From Phycisphaerae bacterium (lineage in GTDB: Bacteria; Planctomycetota; Phycisphaerae; Sedimentisphaerales; Anaerohalosphaeraceae), in NCBI GenBank assembly GCA_021736615.1, contig JAIPFN010000098.1:1-24504 (forward strand): a stretch of 24,504 nucleotides of DNA. Direction: 5' to 3'. Of this stretch, positions 15,389 to 23,748 are shown piece by piece (positions within the stretch are counted from its first letter, which is position 1; every line of letters begins with the position of its first letter). Made by a program: the position numbers and the translations under genes. The notes beneath the pieces were generated by a model, which saw only the letters and a program-made list of their open reading frames with translations, did not search any database and had not been told where the DNA came from.

Positions 15389-18300
15389 ATGTGGAACTAT
15401 CTGATCATTACAGCGTCTAACGACGAGCAGGCAGCGGGGTATCAGGCTCAGCTAGATTTGCGGGCCAGGCTCGGTCTTCTTGGCGATGTTGCCAATGTTC
15501 TGGTCGTCGCCGACCCAGGCGGCAAGCGCGTAGGCTCTGGAGGCAGTACGCTGTTTTGCCTTATGGAGGTATTGCGGCAGGAGATGAGCGAAGGCGCGGT
15601 TGATCTGAGCCGTATTCGGCAGGTGCTCGCCGGTCTGCGAATACTGATTATCCATGCAGGCGGCGATTCCAAACGACTTCCGGCCTACGGTCCCTGCGGC
15701 AAAATATTCGTTCCGGTTCCCGGCGAATCGGACAGTTGCCTTCCGCTGACACTTTTCGACCGTCAGCTTCCAACCTACCTTGCGCTTCCTGCGCCGCCGG
15801 ATAGTACCGGTCAGGTGGTAATAACCTCCGGTGATGTTATGCTGCGGTTTGATCCGGCTCGTGTGAAATTCGATAAGTGCGGACTTACCGGTCTGGGCTG
15901 TTATGCACCGCCGGCGCAAGCTGCCAATCATGGCGTATTTTGCGGTATTGACGGTAAAGGCCGGGTAAAAAAGTTTTTGCAGAAACCAACTTCCGACCAG
16001 CAAAAGGCTATGGGCGCAACCGATCATTACGGCCAGTCGATACTCGACATCGGCGTGATGAATTTCGATGCGGATACGGCTGTGCGTTTGCTGGAGATAT
16101 TCGGTCTTAGCGCAGGTGCAGGCGGCAGGCTTGAACTTTCCGGCGAGATGGGTCAGGCAGTTATGGATCGCGGTCTGGATTTTTATCGTGAAATATGCTG
16201 CGGGATGGGCAGCGAGGCGACTTCGTCTCATCATATTAAGATGTCACGGTCAAGCGGGTCGAAGTGGGACGACGTTTTGCTGGGCAGGCTTTTGCAGGGA
16301 CTTGGGCGTATAGATTTTAATCTTGAGCTGCTGCGTCATTGCGACTTTATCGATTTTGGAACGACCGCTAATATCATTCGCAGCGGGACAGCATTGATCC
16401 AGCAGGACAGGGGCGCATCGAAACTGAATTCCTGTCTGGATATAAATAACGACATTCACTCCGATGGACAGCTTACAGGTTCATGGTGGTGGGTTGAGGG
16501 TTGCCGTATCGGTTCGCCTGTGACGCTTGGCGGCGAAAATGTCGTAATCGGCGTCGATATCGATAAGCCCCTGGAACTTTCCGCCGGTGCCTGCCTTGAC
16601 GTTATCGCGGGCAATCTGCCGGAAGGCGGAGAAACATGGTTTGTGCGATGTTATGGAGTGGGCGACACTTTCAAAGATACGCTTAAGCAGAAAGCGACTT
16701 TCTGTAACATACCTGTGATGGAATGGCTCGATGCGGTCGGTACAGCCGCCGGTGAAGTCTGGGACAGTTCAATTGAAATAGATAAGAGGTCGCTCTGGGA
16801 CGGGCGTGTTTTTCCGGCGGTATCGTCGGCAGATAAATATTCCGACTGGCTCTGGATGTATGACCCGGCAAGTGCGACGAGTGAGCAGATAAAGAGATGG
16901 AAAGAGGCCCGGCGTTTCAGCGTTGCCGAAATTGCCCGGCTGACAGATCCGCAACTGTTCTTTAAGAACCGCCTTGCGATCCGCGCCGAGCAAATAAAAA
17001 ACTTCCTGCGAAATATTTTCCGCACAGCCAGCGAATTTTCCGCCGAAGAGCTTACGTGCATATTGACCGACGTCTTGAGCGTACCTGCAGAAAGAGCCGC
17101 ATGGATCGCCGCTCTTATTTCCGAAGCGAAATGGCATTACGATAACGGCAATGGTCTGGGCAAACTGGTTTTCCCGCGTATAATACATACGCTTGGTACG
17201 GTTCTTGAAAATGTCAACGAAGATACGACCGCCACTATGTCGGCTGCACTGGAGGGTCTGAGTGAAAATCTCAGCGATGCCGAAAACGACTGGCTTGATT
17301 CGCTGGGCCTGCATGTCAATTCCGGTATGACCGTTAAAGACTGGGCCGCAAAAGCACGAAGCATCGCGTTTGATTTCTTAGGCAAATCGATCATCTTCAG
17401 CGGCAGCAAAAAAGTAAGCCCGCCGGTCAGCAAACTTAGAAGCGATGAGATAGTCTGGGGACGCAGCCCAGTCAGGTTTGACACCGGCGGCGGCTGGACG
17501 GATACTCCGCCATACTCGCTGGAATACGGCGGATGTGTTGTCAATACAGCTATTGACTTGAACGGGCAGTCGCCATTGCAGGCATATTTGCGGGTTACCG
17601 ATGAGCCGGTTATTACGATCGGTTCGATTGACCTGGGCACACGGATCAAGATAACCGACCTTAAAGAACTGCTCGACTATAGCGAGCCAACCAGTAAATA
17701 CGGTCTGGTCAAGGCGGCACTTGCATTGTCAGGTTTTTCGCCGGAGATAGCCGACTGGCCGAAAGGCATCACCTTGAAGAAGATGCTAAATACGTTCGGC
17801 GGCGGAATAGAAATCACTACTCTGGCGGCGATTCCAAAGGGCAGCGGTCTGGGAACTTCGAGTATTCTCGGTGCCGTTATCGTAGCGGTGATTTATCGGG
17901 CGATGGGGCGACAGCTTACACCTACCGATCTGTTTAATAAGGTGCTTCAGTTGGAACAGGCACTGACAACCGGCGGCGGCTGGCAGGATCAGGTGGGCGG
18001 GGTTCTCGGAGGTGTCAAGATCGTATATGCCGATAGCGCACTTGTCCCCGATCCGCGGATTCATTATTTACCGTCCGATATTATGGACCCGGCGACTAAT
18101 GGCGGTTCAACCTTACTATATTATACCGGCATTACCCGCCTGGCCAAAAATATTCTCGAACAGGTTGTCGGTTCCTACCTCAATCGAAACCGCGGGTGCA
18201 TGGCAACTTTGACCAAGATCAAGGGCCTTACGGCAGAGGTTGCCGATACGCTGTCGCGTAAGGATATGCCGGCTTTTGGTCAGCTGGTCGACCGGGCCTG

Positions 18301-18553
18301 GCAACTGAATAAGCAGCTTGACCCGAATTCGACCAATGATGAGGTTGAAAAGCTGTTTGCACGTATAGAACCGCATGTTTATGGGGCCAAGCTTTTGGGT
18401 GCCGGCGGCGGCGGGTTTATGTTTATGGTCTGTAAGTCGCCTGAAGACGCCATGCGGATCCGGTCGATGCTGGATTCCGATCCACCAAACGAAAGAAGCA
18501 GATTTTTCGATTTTAACGTAAACAACCAGGGTTTGGTTGTGACGGTTTGTTAG
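15389..18553 (+). CDS. Bifunctional L-fucokinase / L-fucose-1-phosphate guanylyltransferase (Fkp-type)
   Basis: 1054 residues, comparable to plant FKGP and to Bacteroides Fkp (about 950). The N-terminal half is the fucose-pyrophosphorylase region: 'DPGGKRVGSGGSTL' at 42-55 and 'AGGDSKRLPAYGPCGKIF' near 94-111. The C-terminal half is a GHMP kinase: 'VRFDTGGGWTDTPPYS' near 693, the ATP loop 'PKGSGLGTSSILG' near 814 and 'KLLGAGGGGFMFM' near 999. Together they convert free L-fucose to L-fucose-1-phosphate and then GDP-L-fucose (a salvage route). All kinase motifs look intact. It is alone in the locus for GDP-fucose: no Gmd or WcaG is seen. D-arabinose is a known alternative substrate for Bacteroides Fkp. 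A small hairpin follows the stop. Confidence 0.93.
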   Translation: MWNYLIITASNDEQAAGYQAQLDLRARLGLLGDVANVLVVADPGGKRVGSGGSTLFCLMEVLRQEMSEGAVDLSRIRQVLAGLRILIIHAGGDSKRLPAYGPCGKIFVPVPGESDSCLPLTLFDRQLPTYLALPAPPDSTGQVVITSGDVMLRFDPARVKFDKCGLTGLGCYAPPAQAANHGVFCGIDGKGRVKKFLQKPTSDQQKAMGATDHYGQSILDIGVMNFDADTAVRLLEIFGLSAGAGGRLELSGEMGQAVMDRGLDFYREICCGMGSEATSSHHIKMSRSSGSKWDDVLLGRLLQGLGRIDFNLELLRHCDFIDFGTTANIIRSGTALIQQDRGASKLNSCLDINNDIHSDGQLTGSWWWVEGCRIGSPVTLGGENVVIGVDIDKPLELSAGACLDVIAGNLPEGGETWFVRCYGVGDTFKDTLKQKATFCNIPVMEWLDAVGTAAGEVWDSSIEIDKRSLWDGRVFPAVSSADKYSDWLWMYDPASATSEQIKRWKEARRFSVAEIARLTDPQLFFKNRLAIRAEQIKNFLRNIFRTASEFSAEELTCILTDVLSVPAERAAWIAALISEAKWHYDNGNGLGKLVFPRIIHTLGTVLENVNEDTTATMSAALEGLSENLSDAENDWLDSLGLHVNSGMTVKDWAAKARSIAFDFLGKSIIFSGSKKVSPPVSKLRSDEIVWGRSPVRFDTGGGWTDTPPYSLEYGGCVVNTAIDLNGQSPLQAYLRVTDEPVITIGSIDLGTRIKITDLKELLDYSEPTSKYGLVKAALALSGFSPEIADWPKGITLKKMLNTFGGGIEITTLAAIPKGSGLGTSSILGAVIVAVIYRAMGRQLTPTDLFNKVLQLEQALTTGGGWQDQVGGVLGGVKIVYADSALVPDPRIHYLPSDIMDPATNGGSTLLYYTGITRLAKNILEQVVGSYLNRNRGCMATLTKIKGLTAEVADTLSRKDMPAFGQLVDRAWQLNKQLDPNSTNDEVEKLFARIEPHVYGAKLLGAGGGGFMFMVCKSPEDAMRIRSMLDSDPPNERSRFFDFNVNNQGLVVTVC

Positions 18554-18554
18554 A

Positions 18555-18574
18555 ATCGCCGCATTTATGGCGAT
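18555..18574 (+). terminator. Weak terminator-like hairpin after the Fkp-type gene
   Basis: ATCGCC (18555-18560) pairs with GGCGAT (18569-18574) just after the stop codon, with an 8-base loop. There is no U-tract, so termination is uncertain. Confidence 0.3.
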
Positions 18575-18589
18575 ATACAGGGTCTTGAT

Positions 18590-18850
18590 GTGCTGTCTCT
18601 TGGCATTATTTCCTGCAAAAGTCGTCCCCAAATAAGACCGAAATACATGCGTAGGTGGGTCGTGCCCGCCTGTTTTAAAAGTGTAGTTTGGCTTAAAAAT
18701 GGAAACTGGCAGCTAAAAGACGATTTTTGGAAAGAATTGGAACCTGAACCAGAACACCAATTCCTTCCACGCGTACAAAAAGCACACCCGGAATCCAAGG
18801 CAAGATATACTGTACCTACAAATATACACTGGGAAACTATCGCAGATTGA
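18590..18850 (+). CDS. Possible small hypothetical protein (GTG start), doubtful
   Basis: 86 residues from a GTG at 18590 with CAGGG 7 bases upstream. The translation has five tryptophans and a plausible 'NGNWQLKDDFWKELEPEPE' segment, but no family I recognise. Against it: a REP-like palindrome (AGGTGGG-TCGTG-CCCGCCT, 18653-18671) lies inside the frame, and the frame ends at the edge of another repeat. It could equally be non-coding repeat debris. Confidence 0.3.
   Translation: MLSLGIISCKSRPQIRPKYMRRWVVPACFKSVVWLKNGNWQLKDDFWKELEPEPEHQFLPRVQKAHPESKARYTVPTNIHWETIAD
18653..18671. repeat. Palindromic element AGGTGGG-TCGTG-CCCGCCT
   Basis: A 7-bp inverted repeat (one G-T wobble) around TCGTG, followed by GTTTT. 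It resembles common REP-type sequences with a 'GGTGGGTCGTGCCC' core. It may also act as a terminator for the upstream gene. Confidence 0.5.
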
Positions 18851-18896
18851 GCAAAGCGAAATCCGCCGAAGGCGGACACCTCACGGGGACGGAGTC
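18847..18896 (+). repeat. REP-like palindromic element, copy 2, plus ACGGGGACGGAGTC
   Basis: 18847-18876 is the inverted partner of 6013-6042 (29/30 identical, same TCCGCC-GAA-GGCGGA hairpin). Six bases later ACGGGGACGGAGTC (18883-18896) matches 5939-5952 exactly, in the same orientation. The pair of matching pieces at two distant gaps points to a dispersed repeat family. Confidence 0.75.
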
Positions 18897-18959
18897 CAGG
18901 CAGATATTGCTGAAATACAACATGAGTATTTGATTATTATAATAGAAAGGTCTGAGAAG

Positions 18960-19901
18960 ATGAAAAAATTTGCTCTAATCGGCGTTGGCGGATATATCGC
19001 CCCAAGACACTTGAGAGCAATAAGGGATTCTGGAAACACGCTAGTTGCCGCTCTGGATAAGAATGATTCGGTTGGCGTACTGGACAGTTACTTCCCGGAC
19101 TGCAGATTTTTCACGGAGTTTGAACGGTTTGACAGGCATATTGAAAAAATAAGGAGAAACGAAAATACTCGCATAGATTACGTGTCTGTTTGTTCGCCAA
19201 ACTATCTCCATGACTCTCATTGCAGATTTGGCTTAAGAATCGGTGCAGATGTGATTTGCGAAAAACCATTGGTTTTAAACCCGTGGAATGTAGATGCTCT
19301 TACTGAGATAGAAAAGGAGACAGGCGGTAAGATAAACTCGATTCTGCAACTTCGTCTCCATGCAGCTATTATAGCACTGAAAGAAAAGATAGATGCCGCC
19401 GACAAAAATAAGACCTTTGATATTGACCTGACTTATATTACGTCAAGGGGGCCATGGTATGATGTTTCGTGGAAAGGCGATATTCATAAGTCCGGTGGGA
19501 TAGCCAATAATATTGGCGTTCATTTTTTCGATATGCTGACTTGGATATTCGGTTCTGTCAAGCAGAATATAGTTCACGTGTCTGAGCCGAGCAAGGCGGC
19601 AGGATTCCTCGAACTTGCAAGAGGACGTGTCAGGTGGTTCCTTTCACTTGATCACAATGACCTTCCATTTAAGCCTGAACCAAATCAACCAAAAACCTAC
19701 CGGTCTATTACGGTCGATGGGCAAGAGGTTGAATTTTCGGAAGGCTTTACAGAACTGCATACGGATAGTTATAAGCATATATTGGCGGGCAATGGCTTTG
19801 GTCTTAAGGATGTAAAGCCATCAATAGAAATTGTATCAGAGATCAGAAAAATTCAGCCTGTTGGCCTAAAGGGCGAGTATCATCCGATGCTGGCAAAATG
19901 A
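18960..19901 (+). CDS. wbpB: Gfo/Idh/MocA oxidoreductase, WbpB-type UDP-GlcNAcA 3-dehydrogenase
   Basis: 313 residues from the ATG at 18960, chosen for GAAAGG (18945-18950) 9 bases upstream; a longer frame from 18930 adds a poor N-terminus. The Rossmann motif is 'FALIGVGGYIAPRH' (4-17), the Gfo/Idh/MocA lysine is in 'CEKP' (100-103, Lys102), and 'SGGIANNIGVHFFDML' (178-193) has the conserved His188. 'PNYLHDSHC' and 'ITSRGPWYDVSWKGD' are typical of the WbpB/WlbA group, which oxidises carbon 3 of UDP-GlcNAcA with bound NAD. The neighbours WbpD and WbpE carry out the next steps. It is preceded by the REP-like element. Confidence 0.93.
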   Translation: MKKFALIGVGGYIAPRHLRAIRDSGNTLVAALDKNDSVGVLDSYFPDCRFFTEFERFDRHIEKIRRNENTRIDYVSVCSPNYLHDSHCRFGLRIGADVICEKPLVLNPWNVDALTEIEKETGGKINSILQLRLHAAIIALKEKIDAADKNKTFDIDLTYITSRGPWYDVSWKGDIHKSGGIANNIGVHFFDMLTWIFGSVKQNIVHVSEPSKAAGFLELARGRVRWFLSLDHNDLPFKPEPNQPKTYRSITVDGQEVEFSEGFTELHTDSYKHILAGNGFGLKDVKPSIEIVSEIRKIQPVGLKGEYHPMLAK

Positions 19902-19931
19902 CATACCGCTAATTTTCAAGAGGTAGTAACC

Positions 19932-20588
19932 ATGGCAGATTATTTTGTTCACGAAACAGCTATAGTAGATGATGGAGCAGTCATTGGAGAAGGTACCAAA
20001 GTATGGCATTTCTCTCATATAATGTCAGGAGCAAACATAGGTCAAAGATGTATCTTCGGGCAAAATGTCTGTGTCTCTGGCGGAGTGACTATCGGTAATA
20101 ATGTTAAAGTTCAGAACAACGTTTCAATATACACCGGAGCGGTCATTGAAGACGATGTTTTTCTAGGTCCCAGTTGCGTGCTTACAAATGTTACAAACCC
20201 ACGCTCCCAGGTTGTCCGTCACAGCCTTTATGAAAAGACTGTTTTCAGAAGGGGCACAACGGTAGGTGCAAATGCTACGATAGTTTGCGGTATCGAACTC
20301 GGTCTTTACAGTTTCATTGCCGCAGGTTGCGTTATCGCAAAAGATGTACCGGACTATGCGCTTATGGCAGGTGTTCCCGCTCGTCAGATTGGCTGGATGA
20401 GCCGGCATGGTATTAAACTCCCCGCTCCCGATTCCGATGGTGTTATGCTTTGCCCGGAGAGCGGTTATCGCTATAAAGAGGTAGGGCCTGGCATTGTCAA
20501 ATGCCTGGACATTGACGAAGAGTCGCCGCTGCCGGAAGACAAATCCGTAGGCAAAACATATTACGATGATTTCAAGAAAGAAGACTAA
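19932..20588 (+). CDS. wbpD: UDP-GlcNAc3NA N-acetyltransferase (WbpD/WlbB-type)
   Basis: 218 residues. The N-terminal two thirds are left-handed beta-helix hexapeptide repeats ('IVDDGAVIGEGTKVWHFSHI', 'GANIGQRCIFG', 'VTIGNNVKVQNNVSIY', 'TTVGANATIVCG'), which form the acetyl-CoA trimer site. 'MAGVPARQIGWMSRHG' closes the fold. It acetylates the C-3 amino group of UDP-2-acetamido-3-amino-glucuronate. The tail carries a 'CPESGYRY' stretch and another Cys ('IVKCLD') that I would not expect in every family member. AAGAGGT lies 7 bases before the ATG. It is 30 bases after wbpB and 18 bases before wbpE. Confidence 0.94.
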   Translation: MADYFVHETAIVDDGAVIGEGTKVWHFSHIMSGANIGQRCIFGQNVCVSGGVTIGNNVKVQNNVSIYTGAVIEDDVFLGPSCVLTNVTNPRSQVVRHSLYEKTVFRRGTTVGANATIVCGIELGLYSFIAAGCVIAKDVPDYALMAGVPARQIGWMSRHGIKLPAPDSDGVMLCPESGYRYKEVGPGIVKCLDIDEESPLPEDKSVGKTYYDDFKKED

Positions 20589-20606
20589 TTTGTTAAAGGG
20601 AAATTT

Positions 20607-21707
20607 ATGAAAGTCCCATTATTAGATTTACAGGCTCAGTATTGCAGCATCGAAAATGAGGTAATGGCTGCGGTATCCGAGGTTCTCAAGTCACAGCAGT
20701 GCATCGGCGGACCAAAGGTCACCGAACTTGAAGAGAAAGTCGCCGCTGCTAGTAACTGCAAATATGCCGTAGGTGCATCCAGCGGTACCGATGCAATTCT
20801 AAATGTTCTTATGAGTCTGGACATTGGTCCGGGCGACGAAGTGATTACCACGCCTTTCACTTTTTTCGCGACAGTCGGATGTATCGCACGCACGGGTGCA
20901 ACGCCGGTGTTTGTAGACATTGACCCGGAAACGTATAATATTGACCCTTCTCTTATAAAGGGCAAGATAACCGATAAGACAAAGGCGATCATGCCTGTGC
21001 ATCTTTTTGGCCAGATGGCTGACATGAACCCGATCATGGAGATCGCAAAGAAACATGACCTTGCGGTTATCGAAGATTCTGCTCAGTCCATAACGAGTGA
21101 ATATAAAGGAAAAAAAGCAGGCAGTATTGGAACCGCCGGATGCTTTAGTTTTTTTCCAAGCAAGAATCTTGGCGGTGTTGGCGATGGCGGAATGATCGTT
21201 ACCAATGACGAACAATTCTATGAAAAGCTGGTGATAATGCGAAATCACGGCAGTAAACCGAAGTATTACCACAAACTCGTTGGCGGAAACTTCCGTCTTG
21301 ACCCGATCCAGGCCGCTGCTCTTTTAGTGAAACTTCCGCATCTTGACGACTGGTCAAAAGCTCGTCGCCAAAACGCCGAATACTATAACAGCAAATTTGC
21401 GGCGGCGGATATTAAAACTCCCTATATAAATCTCGATTGCGTTACCATCTACAATCAGTATGTAATAGGAACGGCAAATCGTGACGAACTAATGGCACAT
21501 CTAAAAGGAAATGATATTGGTTGCGAGATATATTATCCTGTGCCGATGCACATGCAGGAATGTTTCAGTTATCTTGGACATAAACAAGGTGATTTCCCGC
21601 ATGCCGAACAAGCAGCCAAACAAGTTCTGGCCCTGCCGGTTTACCCGGAGCTAACCGATGAAATGAAAGATTTTGTTGTCGAGAAGGTTTTGTCATTTTT
21701 GAAATGA
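20607..21707 (+). CDS. wbpE: DegT/DnrJ/EryC1/StrS aminotransferase, WbpE-type
   Basis: 366 residues, a normal length. A PLP-dependent sugar aminotransferase: the PLP lysine is Lys186 in 'FFPSKNLGGVGDGG' (182-195), the cofactor Asp157 is in 'VIEDSAQS', and 'GASSGTDA' (56-63) binds phosphate. WbpE transfers the amino group from glutamate to the C-3 keto group made by WbpB, giving UDP-2-acetamido-3-amino-glucuronate. AAAGGG is a good ribosome-binding site. The next gene starts 5 bases after its stop. The specific substrate is inferred from WbpB and WbpD being next to it. Confidence 0.94.
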   Translation: MKVPLLDLQAQYCSIENEVMAAVSEVLKSQQCIGGPKVTELEEKVAAASNCKYAVGASSGTDAILNVLMSLDIGPGDEVITTPFTFFATVGCIARTGATPVFVDIDPETYNIDPSLIKGKITDKTKAIMPVHLFGQMADMNPIMEIAKKHDLAVIEDSAQSITSEYKGKKAGSIGTAGCFSFFPSKNLGGVGDGGMIVTNDEQFYEKLVIMRNHGSKPKYYHKLVGGNFRLDPIQAAALLVKLPHLDDWSKARRQNAEYYNSKFAAADIKTPYINLDCVTIYNQYVIGTANRDELMAHLKGNDIGCEIYYPVPMHMQECFSYLGHKQGDFPHAEQAAKQVLALPVYPELTDEMKDFVVEKVLSFLK

Positions 21708-21711
21708 AACA

Positions 21712-22587
21712 ATGAATAAAAAGTCTTGCCCATTATGCAGTAGTATTACCGGTCATAAGCTATTCTCGACTAATGGTTACGATTTGTTGCGCTGCGATGA
21801 ATGTGAATTGACATTCATCCATCCGTTCCCCGGCGATGAGGATCAGCGAATTGAAGGTGTTAGTAATAACAGCCTCGAAGATATCACGGTAATCGACCCG
21901 GAGAAGTATTCGGTTGCCCGTCAGGTTTATTACCAGGAACTTTTTCCTCTCGTCGAACCGTCATTCAAGAATGCGTCAACATTGCTGGATATCGGTTGCG
22001 GTACAGGACACCTGCTGAAACTCGCAGGACAAAAATATGCTATGAAATGTACCGGTATCGAGCTGAATTCGGCCCGGGCTAAATATGCCCGTGACAATAC
22101 TGGCTTTGAAGTGTTTCAGGTGCCGGTAGAAAAATTCCAGTCCGATCAAAAGTTTGACGTTATAACATTGATAGACGTTTTGTCGCATATTCCGTCCTTT
22201 GAAAAACTATTCAAATCGGTAAGTGGATTGCTGGCTCGGGATGGAAAGTTCGTAATTAAAACAGGCGAAGTTGCTGGCGATGTGAAAAGAGGCAGCGTCT
22301 TTGATTGGGAAGTGCCTGATCATGTACACTTTCTGGGTTTGAAGACGATCAATGTAATCGCAAAGAAATATGGCTTTACCATTGCCAGTCATCATCGAGT
22401 AGCTCATGCAGATGAGTTATATACACGAGCCAGATTCTTAACCAAAGGAAGAAGTAAAGCCAGAGATTTAATCAAACTCATTCTGGCATACACTCCCTTT
22501 GCATTGGCGGCAATGAAAAAAAACTACATTAAAAAAAACGGTAAAAGTGTCTATTCATCAGTGATAGTGCTTAGTAAGGTTGGATAA
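21712..22587 (+). CDS. Class I SAM-dependent methyltransferase with N-terminal zinc ribbon
   Basis: 291 residues. Two CxxC pairs near the N-terminus (Cys6/Cys9 and Cys28/Cys31) look like a zinc ribbon. The SAM motif 'LLDIGCGTGHLLKL' (91-104) follows, and 'GIELNSARAKYARDN' is motif II. 'FDVITLIDVLSHI' is motif IV-like. The C-terminal 90 residues are less conserved ('PDHVHFLG' is typical of this methyltransferase type). It starts 4 bases after the stop of wbpE, so it is cotranscribed. A sugar or glycan methyltransferase is the best guess, perhaps acting on a diacetamido-uronate or the chain end, but no substrate is visible. Confidence 0.85.
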   Translation: MNKKSCPLCSSITGHKLFSTNGYDLLRCDECELTFIHPFPGDEDQRIEGVSNNSLEDITVIDPEKYSVARQVYYQELFPLVEPSFKNASTLLDIGCGTGHLLKLAGQKYAMKCTGIELNSARAKYARDNTGFEVFQVPVEKFQSDQKFDVITLIDVLSHIPSFEKLFKSVSGLLARDGKFVIKTGEVAGDVKRGSVFDWEVPDHVHFLGLKTINVIAKKYGFTIASHHRVAHADELYTRARFLTKGRSKARDLIKLILAYTPFALAAMKKNYIKKNGKSVYSSVIVLSKVG

Positions 22588-22641
22588 CGCGAAATTAGTT
22601 TGTGTCTGCAAATTACTTATTACGCTGGCGTGGAGTAGTAT

Positions 22642-23748
22642 ATGAGAAAAATAAAAATTCTTACAGTTGTAGGTGCAAGACCACAGTTTGTAAAAGCGGC
22701 AGCGATAAGCAGAGCGATAAACAAGTTTAATTGCAATAACAGTTCTGTGAAAATTGAAGAGTTGATCGTTCATACCGGCCAGCACTATGATGATAATATG
22801 AGCAAGATATTTTTTGATCAGCTCAAAATACCACATCCTGAGATCAATCTAGAGGTCGGTTCTGGTATGCACGGCAAACAAACTGGCATGATGCTCGAAA
22901 AACTTGAAGAAGTGGCGATGGACAAAAAACCTGACTGGATGCTGATTTACGGAGATACCAATTCAACACTGGCAGCGGCAATTGTTGCCTCAAAATTACA
23001 TATTCCCATAGCGCATGTTGAAGCTGGTTTACGATCGTTTAATCGTAAGATGCCGGAAGAGGTAAACCGTGTTGTCGCTGACCATCTTTCAAGACTTCTC
23101 TTATGCCCGACTGATACAGCCGTTAATAATTTGTCTAACGAGGGGATTACAGGCGGAGTACACAAGGTAGGAGATGTAATGTATGATTCGGTATTATTTA
23201 ATTATAAGTTGGCAGCAAGCAGCAGTAAAATTATTGAAAAATTAGCACTTGAAACCAAACAGTATTACCTTGCCACAATACATAGAGCAGAAAATACCGA
23301 TGATCCCCAGAGATTGGAAAGCATTATAAAAGCTTTTTCGCAAATTGATGCGACTATAGTATTGCCGTTGCATCCCAGAACAAAAAATACACTTGGAGAT
23401 GGTTTAGAGAAATTAGCGGATAATGTGTTAATTATCGAACCCATCGCATACCTAGATATGTTAATGCTGGAAAAAAAGGCGTCAATAATTCTGACTGACT
23501 CAGGAGGAGTCCAGAAAGAAGCTTACTGGGCAGGTGTCCCATGTATTACATTACGTGATGAGACCGAATGGATTGAACTAGTAGATGCCGGGGTTAATAA
23601 GGTCGTCGGAACGGACACAGCTATGATACTGGATGCTGTAAGGAAATCGCCTCTAGTTGCAGAGAAGTTCAATTCCAATAGTCCACGGCTATATGGAGAC
23701 GGAAATACTGCTGAAAAAATCATTGAATTATTAAGCGGGAAAACATGA
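22642..23748 (+). CDS. wbpI: Non-hydrolysing UDP-sugar 2-epimerase (WbpI-type)
   Basis: 368 residues. 'GARPQFVKAAAI' (11-22), 'TGQHYDDNMS' (45-54), 'GDTNSTLAAA' (104-113), 'HVEAGLRS' (125-132), 'IHRAENTDDP' (213-222), 'PLHPRTKN' (242-249) and 'LTDSGGVQKEA' (284-294) are the WecB-fold active-site motifs. 'GSGMHGKQTGMML' and 'EEVNRVVADHLSRLLLCPTDTA' fit the WbpI subgroup better than E. coli WecB as I recall them. In context it should turn UDP-GlcNAc3NAcA into UDP-ManNAc3NAcA. GGAG is upstream. The stop overlaps the next start (ATGA), so it is tightly coupled to the flippase gene. Confidence 0.9.
   Translation: MRKIKILTVVGARPQFVKAAAISRAINKFNCNNSSVKIEELIVHTGQHYDDNMSKIFFDQLKIPHPEINLEVGSGMHGKQTGMMLEKLEEVAMDKKPDWMLIYGDTNSTLAAAIVASKLHIPIAHVEAGLRSFNRKMPEEVNRVVADHLSRLLLCPTDTAVNNLSNEGITGGVHKVGDVMYDSVLFNYKLAASSSKIIEKLALETKQYYLATIHRAENTDDPQRLESIIKAFSQIDATIVLPLHPRTKNTLGDGLEKLADNVLIIEPIAYLDMLMLEKKASIILTDSGGVQKEAYWAGVPCITLRDETEWIELVDAGVNKVVGTDTAMILDAVRKSPLVAEKFNSNSPRLYGDGNTAEKIIELLSGKT

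Noticed and set aside
18565..18879. Minus-strand frame of 104 residues in the gap after the Fkp-type gene
   Set aside because: Its translation is made largely of repeat-derived sequence ('AFGGFRFAQ', 'QAGTTHLR') read through the palindromes at 18653-18671 and 18847-18876, with no ribosome-binding site or family match.
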